A stretch of 64,000 nucleotides of DNA from Algoriphagus litoralis (GCF_003259255.1 NZ_QGOL01000008.1:186001-250000), one strand, 5' to 3'; positions 18,027 to 26,890 are shown, counted from the first letter of the stretch. A program made the numbers and translations. Notes: generated by a model not told the origin, from the letters alone.

Positions 18027-19103
18027 TTATTTAAGAGATTTTACAGTTTCAATTTTCCCATCAGGCAGATACTTCAGCTCGGTCATTTTGATGTTACGGA
18101 GCGGCGTTTTTCCGGATAATTCCGTGTCGTGGTAGAAGAGATACCATTTCCCTTCAAACTCTACGATCGAATGGTGATTGGTCCAGCCTTCAACCGGGTC
18201 CAAGACATTTCCTTGGTAGGTAAACGGTCCATATGGACTATCCCCAGTTGCATAAGCGATGAAATGAGTGTCGCCAGTGGAGTAAGACAAATAGTACTTT
18301 CCATTGTACTTGTGCATCCAGGCCGCTTCAAAAAACCGTCGGTTGTTATCGCCTGCTTTGATCGGCTCACCATTTTCATCCAAAATCAGGATCTCTTTTG
18401 GCTTTTCGTCTAATTCAGTCATCGAAGCACCCAACTTTGCAATGAATGGCATCAACGCTTTTTGGTCAGCAGTGGGAATACCGTCAGTTGGACCTTTTCT
18501 TCCTTCGATTAGCTTTTGATCCTCATACCACTGAAGTTGGCCACCCCAGATTCCTCCAAAGAGCAGGAAATACTCATTACCCTCCTGAAACACCGCCGGA
18601 TCCATGCTAAATGTACCTGCGATCGGCTCTGGCTCTGCCGTAAATGGCCCCTCTGGACGATCTGAAACAGCGACCCCAATCTTGAAAATATCATTCTTGT
18701 CTTTGGCAGGAAAATACAGATAGTACTTCCCGTCCTTGGCAGCAGCATCAGGTGCCCAAAGCTGACGGCCGGCCCATGCCACATCTTCCAACTTCAGCGC
18801 CACTCCATGATCGGTCACAGCACCACCTGGCTTTTCCATGGAAAAAACATGGTAATCCTTCATGTCAAAATGCGAACCCATATCATCTTCCGCTACTTCT
18901 GTTTCGATGTCGTGTGAAGGATAGATGTAGATCTTGCCCTCAAAAACATGTGCAGAAGGATCAGCCGTGTAGATAGTTTCTACCAAAGGCTTATGGTTAA
19001 ATTTGGAAGCTTCAGGTTCGGCTTCGGTCTTTACTTCTTCTTTTGGTTGGGAGCAGGAAAAGGCAAGACCTAGGACTAAGAATGGAACAACGAATGATTT
19101 CAT
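18027..19103 (-). CDS. Glycoside hydrolase family 43 lipoprotein
   Basis: The 358-residue protein has a lipobox ending in Phe-Ser-Cys (Cys17) and then a five-bladed GH43 propeller. The predicted catalytic base Asp is in TADPSAH, the pKa-tuning Asp in LWAPDAA, and the acid Glu in FFEAAWMHK. GH43 enzymes release arabinose or xylose from plant polysaccharides. There is no SusC/SusD pair nearby, so this is not a classic polysaccharide utilisation locus. It is divergent from the fic gene across 124 bp that contain the fic operator-like palindromes. Confidence 0.9.
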   Translation of the reverse strand: MKSFVVPFLVLGLAFSCSQPKEEVKTEAEPEASKFNHKPLVETIYTADPSAHVFEGKIYIYPSHDIETEVAEDDMGSHFDMKDYHVFSMEKPGGAVTDHGVALKLEDVAWAGRQLWAPDAAAKDGKYYLYFPAKDKNDIFKIGVAVSDRPEGPFTAEPEPIAGTFSMDPAVFQEGNEYFLLFGGIWGGQLQWYEDQKLIEGRKGPTDGIPTADQKALMPFIAKLGASMTELDEKPKEILILDENGEPIKAGDNNRRFFEAAWMHKYNGKYYLSYSTGDTHFIAYATGDSPYGPFTYQGNVLDPVEGWTNHHSIVEFEGKWYLFYHDTELSGKTPLRNIKMTELKYLPDGKIETVKSLK

Positions 19104-19197
19104 GGTTAATTAGGTTTGGGAATGACCGAAAATAGTGAAGTGGGATGGTTTAGTAAATCCTCCGAAGAAATTTATTCCTAATTTATCCTATAGATCT

Positions 19198-19205
19198 TAC
19201 CTTTG
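19198..19205 (+). promoter_or_regulatory. Putative -7 element of the fic promoter
   Basis: TACCTTTG matches the Bacteroidota -7 consensus TAnnTTTG exactly. No good -33 TTTG is seen at 19 bp. Its last three bases are part of the first operator palindrome. Confidence 0.45.
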
Positions 19206-19228
19206 ATAGTATCAAATGATACTATCAA
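19203..19228. promoter_or_regulatory. Tandem palindromic operator at the fic start
   Basis: Two 11-bp palindromes of the form TGATA-N-TATCA lie at 19204-19214 and 19217-19227. Together they make a perfect 12-bp inverted repeat (19203-19214 with 19217-19228) around AA. They overlap the -7 element and touch the ATG at 19228, so a bound protein would block both transcription and initiation. The C-terminal winged-helix region of the encoded Fic protein is the obvious candidate ligand. Confidence 0.7.
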
Positions 19229-20202
19229 TGAAGCCTCCCTATGATATCACCCCTGAAATTCTAAAATGGGTCAGCTCCATTTCAGAGAAGATAGGCGAGG
19301 CAAATGCACTTTTTCTAAGCAAACCTTCTCCTCAACTCCGAAAACAAAATCAAATTAAAACCATCCAATCTTCGCTTCAAATTGAAGGAAATACGCTGAG
19401 CGAAGAACAAATCACAGCCATACTAGAGAACAAACATGTGATCGGACCCGAAAAAGAAATTCTTGAGGTAAGAAATGCCATTGCCGTATATGAGAATATC
19501 AATGCCCTAAAAATGAATTCTGAAAAGACATTCCTGTCCGCACATAAAACCTTGATGACTGGATTAATGGATAATCCCGGAAAGTACAGAACTCGGGGTG
19601 TTGGGGTGGTGAAAGGATCTCAAGTGGCACATCTTGCACCACCTGCTGAAAATGTTCAGGGCTTGATCAAAGATCTATTCCAGTATCTGAATGAAGACAA
19701 TGAACTCGATTTGATTAAAAGCTGCGTTTTCCATTACGAGTTGGAATTTATCCATCCTTTTCTAGACGGAAATGGTCGGATGGGCCGACTTTGGCAAACT
19801 GTTATTTTAAAGGAAAAGTACCCTGTTTTTGAATCCCTGCCTTTCGAAACGCTCATCAGCAAAACACAAAACGATTACTTTCAAGCTCTTGCCGAAAGCG
19901 ATAAATCAGGCAAATCGACAGTATTTATTGAATACATGCTTCAAATCATCGATCTAGCTTTAAGCAATCTCTTAAAAATTCACGGTAAACCGATGAGTTC
20001 CAAAGATCGGATAACCTACTTTTTATCTTTGGGCAAAAATCAGTTTACGCGTAAGGAATACATGGAGGTTTTTAAAAGCATCTCGACTGCAACGGCCAGT
20101 CGGGATTTGAAAAAGGCGGTGGAAAATGGAATTATTAAAGTTGAGGGAGTTGGGAATCAGACGAGGTATTCTATCAAACCAACCCCTCCAAAAACCCCTT
20201 AA
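19228..20202 (+). CDS. Fic family AMP-transferase with C-terminal winged helix
   Basis: The ATG at 19228 is preferred because the earlier ATG at 19216 sits inside the palindrome; the protein then has 324 residues. The catalytic Fic motif HPFLDGNGRMGR (about 176-187) is complete. An N-terminal inhibitory helix carries S-x-x-x-E-G (SLQIEG, about 49-54), so this is a class II, self-inhibited Fic. The C-terminal 65 residues look like a winged helix-turn-helix. The likely role is AMPylation of a cellular protein plus autorepression. Its 3' end overlaps convergent thrC by 29 bp. Confidence 0.9.
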   Translation: MKPPYDITPEILKWVSSISEKIGEANALFLSKPSPQLRKQNQIKTIQSSLQIEGNTLSEEQITAILENKHVIGPEKEILEVRNAIAVYENINALKMNSEKTFLSAHKTLMTGLMDNPGKYRTRGVGVVKGSQVAHLAPPAENVQGLIKDLFQYLNEDNELDLIKSCVFHYELEFIHPFLDGNGRMGRLWQTVILKEKYPVFESLPFETLISKTQNDYFQALAESDKSGKSTVFIEYMLQIIDLALSNLLKIHGKPMSSKDRITYFLSLGKNQFTRKEYMEVFKSISTATASRDLKKAVENGIIKVEGVGNQTRYSIKPTPPKTP

Positions 20203-21472
20203 ACTCCCCAAAGGTTTTTTCCATCGGAATCACCTTTTTCTCACCTTCCAGAAAAGCAGCCAATCGCTCGGGTAACACCAATTTTTCTCCCAAAGCTTCT
20301 TCTACCACATCCCTGAATTTGCCCGGATGGGCTGTTTCCAGGAATACTCCGACATAATCCGAATTTTCGGCCAAAAAATCCTTCAATCCCAAATACCCAA
20401 CAGCACCATGTGGATCTAGCGTGTAGCCTTTATCTTGAACCAATTGAATCACTTGGACGGTGTCTCCATCATTGTAAAAATAGCCCTTCACCTTTTCTTT
20501 GAACAGGTTTTCGTCTCCGTCAAACAGTGAAATTAACCTCGGAAAGTTGCTCGGATTCCCCACATCCATGGAGTTGGAAACGGTAGGAATCGAAGGCTGA
20601 GCCTGAAAAGCTGCACCATTCAGGTAATCCGGCACCACCTTGTTAACATTGGTGGCGGCCACAAACTGATCAATCGGCAAGCCCATTCGCTCCGCCAAAA
20701 TTCCTGCTCCCAAATTCCCGAAATTCCCACTTGGAACGGCGAAAACAACCTTTTTCCCGTCTTTTGGAAGTCTGGAAAATGCATAGAAATAGTACAGACA
20801 CTGCGGAATCCAGCGGGCGATATTGATGGAATTGGCCGAGGTCAAAAGCAATTTTTCATTCAAGTCCCTATCCAAAAAAGCCTGCTTCACCAGGGTCTGA
20901 CAGTCGTCAAAAACCCCGTCCACTTCCAAGGCTGTGATATTTTGCCCAAGAGTTGTAAACTGCTTTTCCTGAAGTGGGCTCACTTTTCCTTTCGGGAAAA
21001 GAATAATTACCTCCACCCCATCTACTCCCAAAAATCCATTGGCTACCGCACTTCCGGTATCTCCCGAAGTTGCGACCAATACCCTTAGCGTTTTACTGGA
21101 TTTCTCCACCAGCATGCTCATCAGCTTGGAACAAAACCGTGCACCAAAGTCTTTGAACGCCAAAGTCGGTCCATGAAACAATTCCAAGCTGTATACCTCG
21201 TCCTCCACCTGCACCAGCGGAGCATCAAAAGTCAGCGTATGATCAACCAGTTCCTTGATCTGGCTTTCGCTCAAATCCTCCGAAAACAAAGCCGAAATCA
21301 CCGCATAGCCGATTTCCTGAAAGCTCATTTCTGGTAACGTTTGAACCAATTCTTCGGGCAAAACGGGAATCCGCTCAGGCATGTACAAGCCATTGTCAGG
21401 CGCGAGGCCTTTGATGACAGCTTCGGCAAGTGAAACTTTATGATTAGGATTGTTAGTGCTGAAATACTGCAT
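20174..21472 (-). CDS. thrC: Threonine synthase
   Basis: ThrC converts O-phosphohomoserine to threonine with PLP. The true start is the ATG at 21472 (432 residues, MQYFSTNN...), five bases after the thrB stop; a longer frame to 21658 lies inside thrB. The PLP-binding Lys is in HGPTLAFKDFG (Lys107). The glycine-rich phosphate cup (SGDTGSAVANGF) is present. It is the last gene of thrA-thrB-thrC, and its 3' end overlaps the convergent fic gene. Confidence 0.96.
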   Translation of the reverse strand: MQYFSTNNPNHKVSLAEAVIKGLAPDNGLYMPERIPVLPEELVQTLPEMSFQEIGYAVISALFSEDLSESQIKELVDHTLTFDAPLVQVEDEVYSLELFHGPTLAFKDFGARFCSKLMSMLVEKSSKTLRVLVATSGDTGSAVANGFLGVDGVEVIILFPKGKVSPLQEKQFTTLGQNITALEVDGVFDDCQTLVKQAFLDRDLNEKLLLTSANSINIARWIPQCLYYFYAFSRLPKDGKKVVFAVPSGNFGNLGAGILAERMGLPIDQFVAATNVNKVVPDYLNGAAFQAQPSIPTVSNSMDVGNPSNFPRLISLFDGDENLFKEKVKGYFYNDGDTVQVIQLVQDKGYTLDPHGAVGYLGLKDFLAENSDYVGVFLETAHPGKFRDVVEEALGEKLVLPERLAAFLEGEKKVIPMEKTFGEFKGFLEGLV

Positions 21473-21476
21473 AGTC

Positions 21477-22412
21477 TTACTTTTCTTCGAGGACGTAGGC
21501 ACCTCGGGTGTTGATCGCTGAGTGGTAGGCATCGACTCCAAGACCAATGGAATCGTAGACTTCCTGCGCAGCTTTGATGATAGATTCAGAGGCTTCTGCG
21601 CCTTTTGAAAGGGTGAAAAGCGTGGGTCCCGAACCGGAGATTCCCATTCCCAATGCACCGGCTGCTTTGACAGCTTCTTTCACTTCGTAAAATCCGGGAA
21701 TCAAGGTGGCTCGGTACGGCTCGGCAATCACATCCCGAAGCGATCTTCCGATCAATTCGAAATCCTCCTGAAACAGGCCTGCAATCAAACCTGCCACATT
21801 TCCGGATTGGATCGTGGAATGCTTCAAGGAAACATTGTCTCTCAAAACAGATCTTGAATCGGATGTTTTCAATTCAAAGTGCGGATGAAGCAAGGTGCAA
21901 TGCAAGCCATCGGGCACGTGTAGTTTGATCACGTCCAATGGATGATAATCCCGAATCAGGACAAATCCTCCAAGCAAACTCGGCGCGACATTATCAGCAT
22001 GCCCTGCGCCACAAGCAGCTTTTTCTGCAGCTATCGCAAAGGGAAGCAGGTTTTTCTTTTCAAATGGCTCTCCAAGCAAATGGTTGGCAGCGACCAAAGC
22101 AGCTACTGCACTAGCCGCACTAGACCCCATTCCCGAGCCTAAAGGCAGGCCTTTTTTCAGGAAAATATCCATTCCAACCTCCTGTCCCATCTCATCAAGC
22201 ATCGCTTGAATAGCAACGGCACAGGTATTTTTCTCCACTTCATAAGGCAATCTGCCTTCGTCCCCTTCGATAGCGACGACTTTCAGCCCTTTGCCTTCCC
22301 GAAGCCGGATTTCCACCTCATCTCCCATAGCATCGATGGCAAAGCCTAGAATATCGAACCCACAGGAGACGTTGGCTACAGTAGCCGGTGCAAAAGCTTT
22401 GACAGAATTCAT
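21477..22412 (-). CDS. thrB: Homoserine kinase
   Basis: ThrB phosphorylates homoserine at O4. The 311-residue protein belongs to the GHMP kinase family; the ATP-binding loop PLGSGMGSSAAS lies at 90-101, and the C-terminal GISGSGPTLF motif is present. Its start codon shares a base with the thrA stop, and thrC starts just after its stop. The three genes are therefore tightly coupled. Confidence 0.96.
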   Translation of the reverse strand: MNSVKAFAPATVANVSCGFDILGFAIDAMGDEVEIRLREGKGLKVVAIEGDEGRLPYEVEKNTCAVAIQAMLDEMGQEVGMDIFLKKGLPLGSGMGSSAASAVAALVAANHLLGEPFEKKNLLPFAIAAEKAACGAGHADNVAPSLLGGFVLIRDYHPLDVIKLHVPDGLHCTLLHPHFELKTSDSRSVLRDNVSLKHSTIQSGNVAGLIAGLFQEDFELIGRSLRDVIAEPYRATLIPGFYEVKEAVKAAGALGMGISGSGPTLFTLSKGAEASESIIKAAQEVYDSIGLGVDAYHSAINTRGAYVLEEK

Positions 22413-24862
22413 TATTCCCGAGTATAGTTACCGATTCGAATCACGTCTGCAAATACACCCGCGGCTGTCACATCTGCTCCTGCCCCTGGTCCTCTGATGA
22501 TCATCGGACGGTCATGGTAGCGCTCAGTAGTCAGCAGGATCATGTTGTCACTTCCCTTCAAACTTGAAAAAGGGTGCGACTCCGGTAGGGACTTCAGGCC
22601 GACTTTGGCTTTGCCATCTTCGAGCGTCGCCATAAATCGGAGTCTTTCTCCTTTGGCTTTGGCATCAGCCAAAAGCATGGCAAATTCGGCATCGTGACCT
22701 TTGAGTTTTTCGAAAAACTCATCTACTGAAGCTGTCTCCTGACAATCCTCTGGAACCATGCTTTGGATGGTGATGTCATCAAATTCTAATTCCTGCTCAG
22801 CTTCTCGGCCGAGAATCAGTATTTTTCTAGCCACATCCATTCCGCTGAGATCATCGCGTGGATCGGGTTCGGTGTAGCCTTTTTCTTTGGCGATTTTTAC
22901 CACCTCTGAAAACGGCGCTCCATTTTCCAGTTCGGAGAAAATAAAGTTCATCGAGCCACTGAGCACTGCTTCGATCCGGATCACCCGATCACCGGAAAGC
23001 ATCAAATCCTGAAGTGTATTGATCACTGGAAGGCCGGCTGCGACATTTGTTTCGTAAAGAAAATTCACCCCACGACGCTTGGCTATTCGTTTCAAAGCAC
23101 GATACTGTTCCATTGAGCCGGAATTGGCCTTTTTATTTGGAGTTACGATTCCGACTTTCGCTTCCAAAACTCGTGAATAGGTATCCGCCACTTCCAGACT
23201 TGCGGTGCAATCCACAAATACTGAGTTGGAGAAATTCATCTCTTCCATGGTCTGGATGAATTTGTCCAGATCCATTTTTTGATCAGACTCACTTAATTGA
23301 TGCGGGTTTTTCAGATCAAAACCATCTTCATTGAATGCCATAAATCGGCTATTGGCCAAACCGTGGATCTGGATATCCAATTCATTTGCTCGAAGCAGCT
23401 TATTCTGCTGGGATTTGATCATTTTGATGAGTGCCTGACCTATCAGTCCCGTGCCGACCAGAAAGACGTGAAGGACTTTATTTTCCGATAGGAAAAATGC
23501 CTCATGGAGTGCGTTCAGCGCCTTTTGCAAATCTGGCTGTGGTATGACGGCCGAAATATTCAATTCCGAACTCCCCTGCGCAATCGCTGCCACGTTAATA
23601 TTATTTCTTCCCAAAGCTCGGAACATGCGTCCCGAAGCTCCTGGATTTTGTTTCATATTTTCACCCACCACAGCTACAGTAGCCAGACCGTGAAGCAGAG
23701 AGACTTCATCCATTTCGCCAGATTTGATCTCATAGAAAAACTCTTTTTCAACCGCTTCTTTGCCCAGATATGCTTCATGGGTTTTGATTGCTAAGCAGAG
23801 ACTATGCTCCGAAGAAGCCTGGGAAATCAGCAAAATATTGACTTTGGCTTCCGCCAGAGCTTTGAATACCCGGCTGACTGTCGCACCACCTTCCATCAGA
23901 CCTGCACCTTGCACGGTCACAATCGAAATATTGGACATGGAACTGATCCCTTTGATCAAAGCTCCGTGGCTAACCTCACCGTTGATGAGTGTCCCGGCGT
24001 TTTCGGGTTCAAAGGTATTCTTGATGTAGATCGGAATATTTTTCCGCATTGCGGGCTGCATCGTAGCAGGAAAAATCACTTTGGCACCAAAGTGCGAAAG
24101 CTCCATCGCTTCATTGTAACTCAGCTGCGGAATGGTAAATGCTGTATAAACCAACTTGGGATCAGAGGTCAAAACACCGGATACATCAGTCCAGATCTCA
24201 AGGTCCTGAGCATCCAAGGCTGCCGCAAAAATGGCTGCTGTGTAATCCGAACCTGATCTGCCGAGGGTGGTTGTCTCTCCTTTGGCGGTGGAGGCGATGA
24301 AACCAGTGATGACTTTGACTCCGTCATGTTTGGTGAAATATTCCTTGATTTGAGCATTGGTCACCTCATAATCGACTCGGGCTTGGCCAAAACGATCATT
24401 GGTACGGATGACATCACGCGCATCTACAAATTGCGTCTTGATGCCTTTGCCGGCCATGGCTTCCGATAGAATGAATGCCGAAAGTCGCTCTCCAAAGCTC
24501 GCTACATAGTCCAGTGTTCGGGCAGAATTTTCTTTGATCAGATATATCCCATGAAAAAGATCCTCGAGTTCTTTGAATCGAACCTTGACATAAGTCATGA
24601 CCGTGGATTGGTTTTGCACCGCAATCAACTGCCGTACGATATCCAGATGTTTTTCTTCCAAAGTTTGTAAAAGATCCCGATACGCCTGATCTCCCTCGCG
24701 GGACAACCTGGCAATGGTCAGGAGATTCTCCGTCACCCCACCAAAAGCTGAAAAAACAACGGCAATCTCATGGTGTTTGAGCTTGTCCTGAAGGATGGCA
24801 AATACTTTTCGGATGTTTTCGGGGTTCGCTACGGATGAACCTCCAAACTTGATGATTTTCAT
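22412..24862 (-). CDS. thrA: Bifunctional aspartate kinase / homoserine dehydrogenase
   Basis: This 816-residue fusion starts with the aspartate kinase signature KFGGSSV (5-11) and GRSGSDYTAA. ACT-type regulatory repeats follow in the middle, and then a homoserine dehydrogenase domain from about residue 465 (VFLVGTGLIGQAL). It performs the first and third steps from aspartate to threonine. Expression is probably tuned by the threonine-rich leader ORF about 240 bp upstream. Feedback by threonine through the ACT part is expected from the family. Confidence 0.96.
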   Translation of the reverse strand: MKIIKFGGSSVANPENIRKVFAILQDKLKHHEIAVVFSAFGGVTENLLTIARLSREGDQAYRDLLQTLEEKHLDIVRQLIAVQNQSTVMTYVKVRFKELEDLFHGIYLIKENSARTLDYVASFGERLSAFILSEAMAGKGIKTQFVDARDVIRTNDRFGQARVDYEVTNAQIKEYFTKHDGVKVITGFIASTAKGETTTLGRSGSDYTAAIFAAALDAQDLEIWTDVSGVLTSDPKLVYTAFTIPQLSYNEAMELSHFGAKVIFPATMQPAMRKNIPIYIKNTFEPENAGTLINGEVSHGALIKGISSMSNISIVTVQGAGLMEGGATVSRVFKALAEAKVNILLISQASSEHSLCLAIKTHEAYLGKEAVEKEFFYEIKSGEMDEVSLLHGLATVAVVGENMKQNPGASGRMFRALGRNNINVAAIAQGSSELNISAVIPQPDLQKALNALHEAFFLSENKVLHVFLVGTGLIGQALIKMIKSQQNKLLRANELDIQIHGLANSRFMAFNEDGFDLKNPHQLSESDQKMDLDKFIQTMEEMNFSNSVFVDCTASLEVADTYSRVLEAKVGIVTPNKKANSGSMEQYRALKRIAKRRGVNFLYETNVAAGLPVINTLQDLMLSGDRVIRIEAVLSGSMNFIFSELENGAPFSEVVKIAKEKGYTEPDPRDDLSGMDVARKILILGREAEQELEFDDITIQSMVPEDCQETASVDEFFEKLKGHDAEFAMLLADAKAKGERLRFMATLEDGKAKVGLKSLPESHPFSSLKGSDNMILLTTERYHDRPMIIRGPGAGADVTAAGVFADVIRIGNYTRE

Positions 24863-25101
24863 GGTTACTGAGTTGTTTTTTAAAGGCTACATGGAATCTG
24901 GCAGGTATTAAAATCATCCCAGTGTGTTACGATTTTGATCATGCTCGATTTCATAATAGTACTAGTTATTAAAAGTCATTTGGACATGGCACCTGAGAGT
25001 TCAAAGCTTGGCATGGCATATCCATAGGGCTTGATTTCGTAAGGAATTAAATGATTGGCCAAATTAGGCCTGAGGGGCGAGTAATCAGAGTATACGACGG
25101 G
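24863..25101 (-). promoter_or_regulatory. Untranslated leader between thr leader ORF and thrA
   Basis: This 239-bp gene-less stretch holds several possible RNA stems on the reverse strand. A hairpin at 25094-25116 (ACGGG/CCCGT core) overlaps the Thr codons. A GGCC hairpin lies near 25042-25057. A longer stem pairs 25017-25023 with 24982-24988 (7 bp, one G-U) and precedes a weak U-rich tail. They could be the alternative structures of an attenuator, but no strong poly-U terminator is visible. Confidence 0.4.
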
Positions 25102-25215
25102 TCACCCCGTAGTCGTGGTGGTCATTCCAGTGGCAAAAATAAAAAGTACAGCAAGTCTTTCTCCAATTTCTGGAAATGCTGAAAGGAATGAAAAAGATTT
25201 TGCTGCAAATACCAT
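25102..25215 (-). CDS. Threonine-rich leader peptide of the thr operon
   Basis: The reverse strand has an ATG at 25213-25215 and a 37-residue frame. It ends in ATGMTTTTTG and then TGA. Five Thr codons in a row (ACC ACC ACG ACT ACG) stand immediately before the Gly and stop. An internal ATG at 25125 would give just MTTTTTG. This mirrors the logic of enterobacterial ThrL, in which ribosomes stall at Thr codons when charged tRNA-Thr is scarce. The place, directly upstream of thrABC, fits ribosome-mediated attenuation. The peptide's N-terminal part has no recognisable function. Confidence 0.7.
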   Translation of the reverse strand: MVFAAKSFSFLSAFPEIGERLAVLFIFATGMTTTTTG

Positions 25216-25526
25216 GACTGGAAAATTGACTGGGCAATCTTACAGCGAAAAAACGGATTGACCAAACAAAGTGATAGAGATCTTGGGTTTTTCTAGAATT
25301 TTCACACCAATATTCACGAATTTTTAACCTTTTGATAATTGAACTTGTCAAAGCGTTGAATTTTCACGATCGGCAAAAAATGGGATTGAGCGGTAATTTC
25401 TTAACTTTTGTACCACGTTAAAATTTCAACCTCTGAAATGCCCAAGATCCCGTATTTACAGTATAGCAAAGAAGGATGATTATCCTGTGCATTCCAAATG
25501 GCCTTTAAAAACCAAATTATAATCCT
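25216..25526. other. Intergenic region between the thr leader and the META lipoprotein gene
   Basis: These 311 bp separate two divergent transcription units and are AT-rich. A reverse-strand TATCACTTTG near 25268-25277 is a poor match to a -7 element for the thr leader transcript. No complete promoter, RNA gene or further ORF is convincing. Confidence 0.4.
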
Positions 25527-25949
25527 ATGAAACTACATCGTATTGCAGTATTGGGACTATTGGTCCTCATTTTGGGCGGATGCAGCAGCTCCGCGGGCTT
25601 GAATCCACTCAGCCTTTTGACGGGAAAAAGCTGGGCGCTCTCCTCATTGATGGGCGGTGAAATCGATCCGAGTAAATTTACAGCAGGAGTACCTACGCTT
25701 GATTTTCTGGAAGGAGGAAGATTGGCGGGTTTTGCCGGCTGCAATAATTTCTCAGGAGGATTTTCCTTGGAAGGTACTGATATCAAACTTGATCCAGGGG
25801 CTATGACAAGAAAAGCCTGCCCCGGAGGTGGAGAGGAGGAGTTTATTTCTGCCCTCAATCGAGTCAAGAATTTTACAGTAGCAAAGGAAAAGCTCACCCT
25901 TCTGGACGGAGCCACAGAACTGATGAGCTTTGTTCCCAAAAAGGACTGA
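25527..25949 (+). CDS. META domain lipoprotein (HslJ-like)
   Basis: The protein has 140 residues with a lipobox ending in Gly-Gly-Cys (Cys19). It then has one META domain: the 'GKSWALSSLMGG' opening, the glycine-rich 'LAGFAGCNNFSGGF' centre and the 'TRKACPGGGEEEFISAL' block are all characteristic. Members such as E. coli HslJ are linked to heat and novobiocin tolerance, but the molecular role is unknown. It is convergent with the Gre-like gene 8 bp away. A divergent META-like relative may be encoded at 39394-40032. Confidence 0.88.
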   Translation: MKLHRIAVLGLLVLILGGCSSSAGLNPLSLLTGKSWALSSLMGGEIDPSKFTAGVPTLDFLEGGRLAGFAGCNNFSGGFSLEGTDIKLDPGAMTRKACPGGGEEEFISALNRVKNFTVAKEKLTLLDGATELMSFVPKKD

Positions 25950-25956
25950 ATCTTTA

Positions 25957-26412
25957 TCAAATCAACTCTTCGATCAGGTGCATTTTACCACGAAAATTCA
26001 CCTGATCATTCTTTTTCTTCCCGATCAAAAGTTCTCCAAGAGGAGAGTTTTTACTCATCAAAAAAACTTTGGTATTTTCTACTTTCACCTGACCAATACT
26101 TACTGCCATCAGAAACCAGTCCGCACCAAGTTTGAGCAAGGCCCCTTCCTGAACAGAGGATGGTGTATCTTTAATCGACTGCAATCGGTACAATTCATCC
26201 AGATCGAGTTTGCTCTGCTTGATCTGTTTTTCTAGCGTATTCAGGTCCTGAGTGATCGTCTCTCTGCTGGTTTCGTATTTGTCACCGGCACTGTTTTTTT
26301 CTTCTTCGAGAATACTTTCAATGATATTTTTGCGCTCCACATTGAGGAGCGTTTCTTTTTCCTTCAGTTGGGCAAGTGCAGTCTGATAGACTTTTGATTT
26401 GAATTCATTCAT
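25957..26412 (-). CDS. GreA/GreB-like small protein
   Basis: The 151-residue protein has an N-terminal coiled coil (about 1-75, with 'SAGDKYETSRE' at the tip region where GreA has its acidic tip). A C-terminal FKBP-like segment ends in 'SPLGELLIGKKKNDQVNF', which matches the GreA C-terminal block. It therefore resembles a transcript-cleavage or RNA polymerase secondary-channel factor. It is shorter than and diverged from bona fide GreA, so cleavage activity is not certain. Bacteroidota homologues are often mis-named 3-oxoacyl-ACP synthase. Confidence 0.75.
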   Translation of the reverse strand: MNEFKSKVYQTALAQLKEKETLLNVERKNIIESILEEEKNSAGDKYETSRETITQDLNTLEKQIKQSKLDLDELYRLQSIKDTPSSVQEGALLKLGADWFLMAVSIGQVKVENTKVFLMSKNSPLGELLIGKKKNDQVNFRGKMHLIEELI

Positions 26413-26417
26413 AAATT

Positions 26418-26879
26418 TTAGCTTTCGCAGGGTTCTTTTCTTCTGGTATCAATGATGTATACTATTTTCCAGCCATCAGCCATTTTTACGAGTTGGAAGG
26501 AGTTCACACCACAATGGCTGAATTTGTCATTGACATAAAACTGGTAGGGCGTCCAGGCCGAGGCCATTGTCCCGTCGATTTTGATTTGGTATTCGAGGAT
26601 TCTTTCATCCAGCTGGGTTTCTGCAGGTGTGGAAGCGATTCGCGATACAAAATCTGCCACGGCATTGCTTCCGACCTCACTGCCATCGGGCTTGGAGATT
26701 ACGGTCTGCATCATCGCATCTTTGGAAAACGCAGCGGCTACTTTTTCCGCATCTTTTGCCCGCATACCGTCAAATAAGCTTTTGATCACCGCTTCGACTT
26801 GTGCTTCTTCAGTTTGGGAAAAAGCCGGGAAACAGAAAAGCAGACCCAAAAGGCCTGCAAATAGAATTTTACTTTTCAT
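26418..26879 (-). CDS. Secreted NTF2-like (SnoaL-type) protein
   Basis: The protein has 153 residues. A cleavable signal peptide (about 1-21, ending in AFSQ) is followed by a single NTF2-like cone domain. The opening 'EEAQVEAVIKSLFDGMRAKDAEKVAAAFSKDA' region and a 'VNSFQLVKMADGWKIVYIIDTR' end are typical of the DUF4440/SnoaL group. Such domains bind small ligands or act as simple enzymes; the ligand is not known. It lies 5 bp downstream-side of the Gre-like gene and 11 bp from the SDR gene on the same strand, so the three likely share a transcript. Confidence 0.82.
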   Translation of the reverse strand: MKSKILFAGLLGLLFCFPAFSQTEEAQVEAVIKSLFDGMRAKDAEKVAAAFSKDAMMQTVISKPDGSEVGSNAVADFVSRIASTPAETQLDERILEYQIKIDGTMASAWTPYQFYVNDKFSHCGVNSFQLVKMADGWKIVYIIDTRRKEPCES

Positions 26880-26890
26880 TGTATTTGGAA

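Noticed and set aside
21473..21658. Long N-terminus for threonine synthase
   Set aside because: The extra 62 residues lie inside thrB in another frame, while the family start MQYFSTN follows thrB directly.
24982..25057. Glycine or SAM riboswitch upstream of thrA, prompted by 'CTCTCAGGTGCC'
   Set aside because: The flanking core elements of those riboswitches are missing; the Thr leader explains the region better.
25085..25351. An 88-codon reverse-strand frame across the thr leader
   Set aside because: It is in another frame from the Thr-rich leader, is rich in Cys/Phe/His, and has no family resemblance.
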